From an uncultured Chitinophagaceae bacterium (GTDB lineage: Bacteria > Bacteroidota > Bacteroidia > Chitinophagales > Chitinophagaceae), in the NCBI GenBank assembly GCA_946885665.1, contig CAMPGT010000057.1, positions 1 to 16,545 of the forward strand: a DNA stretch of 16,545 nucleotides, written 5' to 3'. This document shows positions 16,058-16,545 of the stretch, one piece after another. Below the pieces are notes generated by a model. The model searched no databases and was not told where the DNA came from. It saw only the letters and a program-made list of their open reading frames with translations. A program made the translations under genes and the position numbers. How positions within the stretch are numbered: position 1 is the first letter of the stretch; every line of letters begins with the position of its first letter.

Positions 16058-16545
16058 ATGAAAACCTGCAAAGTTCTTTTTTTGCTGCTGGCGCCGCTGT
16101 GTAATATGGCACAGTCAGGCACACTGAATGATCCTTTTACTGCCTTAGGCCAGGCATGGAACGTTCCGGCATCGGGCGTCTATTATTTCAGTACCGGCGC
16201 CACTACATTTTCGACATACGTAGAAAGCGGAAGCGGATGGATTCTGGTTGCTTCCGGTAACAGGTCTACGGACGAAACCATTTATCCTTTCACCACTAAT
16301 CTCACGCTTCAGTCAGACAAAATATTGCCGGCGACAGTGTACACCTCTGCGCTGGTTACTGCCGTAAGAATAAATGCAACTGGCGGACAGAACCTGCCAT
16401 TTGATGTACAATCCACTAATTCGGTCGTTCTTGATAATTTACGAAATGACAGGAATCTTTCGTACAATTCAAATTATACGGCATGGACAGGCAGTGGAAC
16501 GGCTTTCTTACTCAGAGGCTGCCCTTCTCGCAACGGCACGCTGAA
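16058..16545 (+). CDS. Exported protein of unknown function (partial, 3' end outside window)
   Basis: ATG at 16058 opens a frame that continues to the right edge (162 codons). It starts with a signal peptide (MKTCKVLFLLLAPLCNMAQS, cleavage probably after NMA) and then a beta-rich, Ser/Thr/Asn-rich stretch. The segment GVYYFSTGATTFSTYVES followed by GSGWILVASGN faintly resembles the opening of fibrinogen-like domains (G-x-Y, then Y-x-x-x-x-GGGW-x-L-V), which are known in secreted bacterial proteins. This is weak evidence. The same orientation as the T9SS-exported esterase and the missing terminator suggest a secreted companion that may also end in a T9SS or gliding-motility-type C-terminal domain, which is not visible here. 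Confidence 0.75.
   Translation, partial: MKTCKVLFLLLAPLCNMAQSGTLNDPFTALGQAWNVPASGVYYFSTGATTFSTYVESGSGWILVASGNRSTDETIYPFTTNLTLQSDKILPATVYTSALVTAVRINATGGQNLPFDVQSTNSVVLDNLRNDRNLSYNSNYTAWTGSGTAFLLRGCPSRNGTL

Noticed and set aside
15889..16122. 77-codon open frame on the minus strand in the right-hand gap
   Set aside because: It overlaps the start and signal peptide of the exported protein at 16058 and has no recognisable features; an unrecognised small gene cannot be fully excluded.
1..16545. Mobile elements, tRNA or rRNA genes, phage or defence systems
   Set aside because: No transposase, integrase, terminal inverted repeats, tRNA cloverleaf, rRNA or defence-type protein was recognised in any frame.

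Overview
The window looks like chromosomal DNA from a Bacteroidota member, most likely a Chitinophagaceae relative. The evidence is a SusC/SusD pair, a SusC N-terminus of the type common in Chitinophaga and Niastella (MKLTAIILLVTCLHVSA), an ECF sigma/FecR pair, a C-terminal type IX secretion (T9SS) sorting domain, and a near match to the Bacteroidota -33/-7 promoter. The assignment rests on protein families only; no rRNA or tRNA is present.

Minus strand, positions 10791 down to 1, read in the direction of transcription: an ECF sigma factor (10791-10225), a FecR-type anti-sigma factor (10168-9131), a 143-base gap with a strong hairpin, a SusC-like TonB-dependent receptor with an N-terminal STN signalling domain (8987-5562), a SusD-like lipoprotein (5544-3997), a GH20 beta-hexosaminidase (start uncertain, ends 1728), a NagX/DUF5009 membrane acyltransferase-like protein (1731-613, sharing ATGA with the hexosaminidase), and the first 196 residues of a CRTAC1-type FG-GAP/VCBS lipoprotein that runs off the left edge (588 to <1). 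Gaps are short from susC onward. This is a polysaccharide utilisation locus (PUL) with trans-envelope regulation. SusC/SusD would bind and import a glycan, the exported GH20 would remove terminal GlcNAc or GalNAc, and the NagX-like protein points to GlcNAc-type sugars (chitin oligosaccharides, N-glycans, mucins or cell-wall fragments). The exact substrate is not shown by the sequence.

A roughly 350-base region (10792-11141) separates this operon from the divergent plus-strand gene. It holds a good candidate Bacteroidota promoter facing right.

Plus strand: a very large secreted multidomain protein (11142-15857, 1571 aa). Its order is signal peptide, alpha/beta-hydrolase (esterase-like) catalytic domain, an Ig-like region, four FN3 domains, a cadherin/Ig-like domain, one copy of a ~170-residue module, a fifth FN3, a second copy of that module, a Pro-Asp-Thr-rich linker and a T9SS sorting domain. 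After a ~200-base gap a second exported protein begins (16058 to >16545) and is cut by the right edge.

No CRISPR array, insertion sequence, tRNA, rRNA, phage or plasmid feature was seen. The least explained elements are the duplicated module in the giant protein, the hexosaminidase that has no ATG in a normal place, and the fecR-susC leader with two competing stem-loop pairings.
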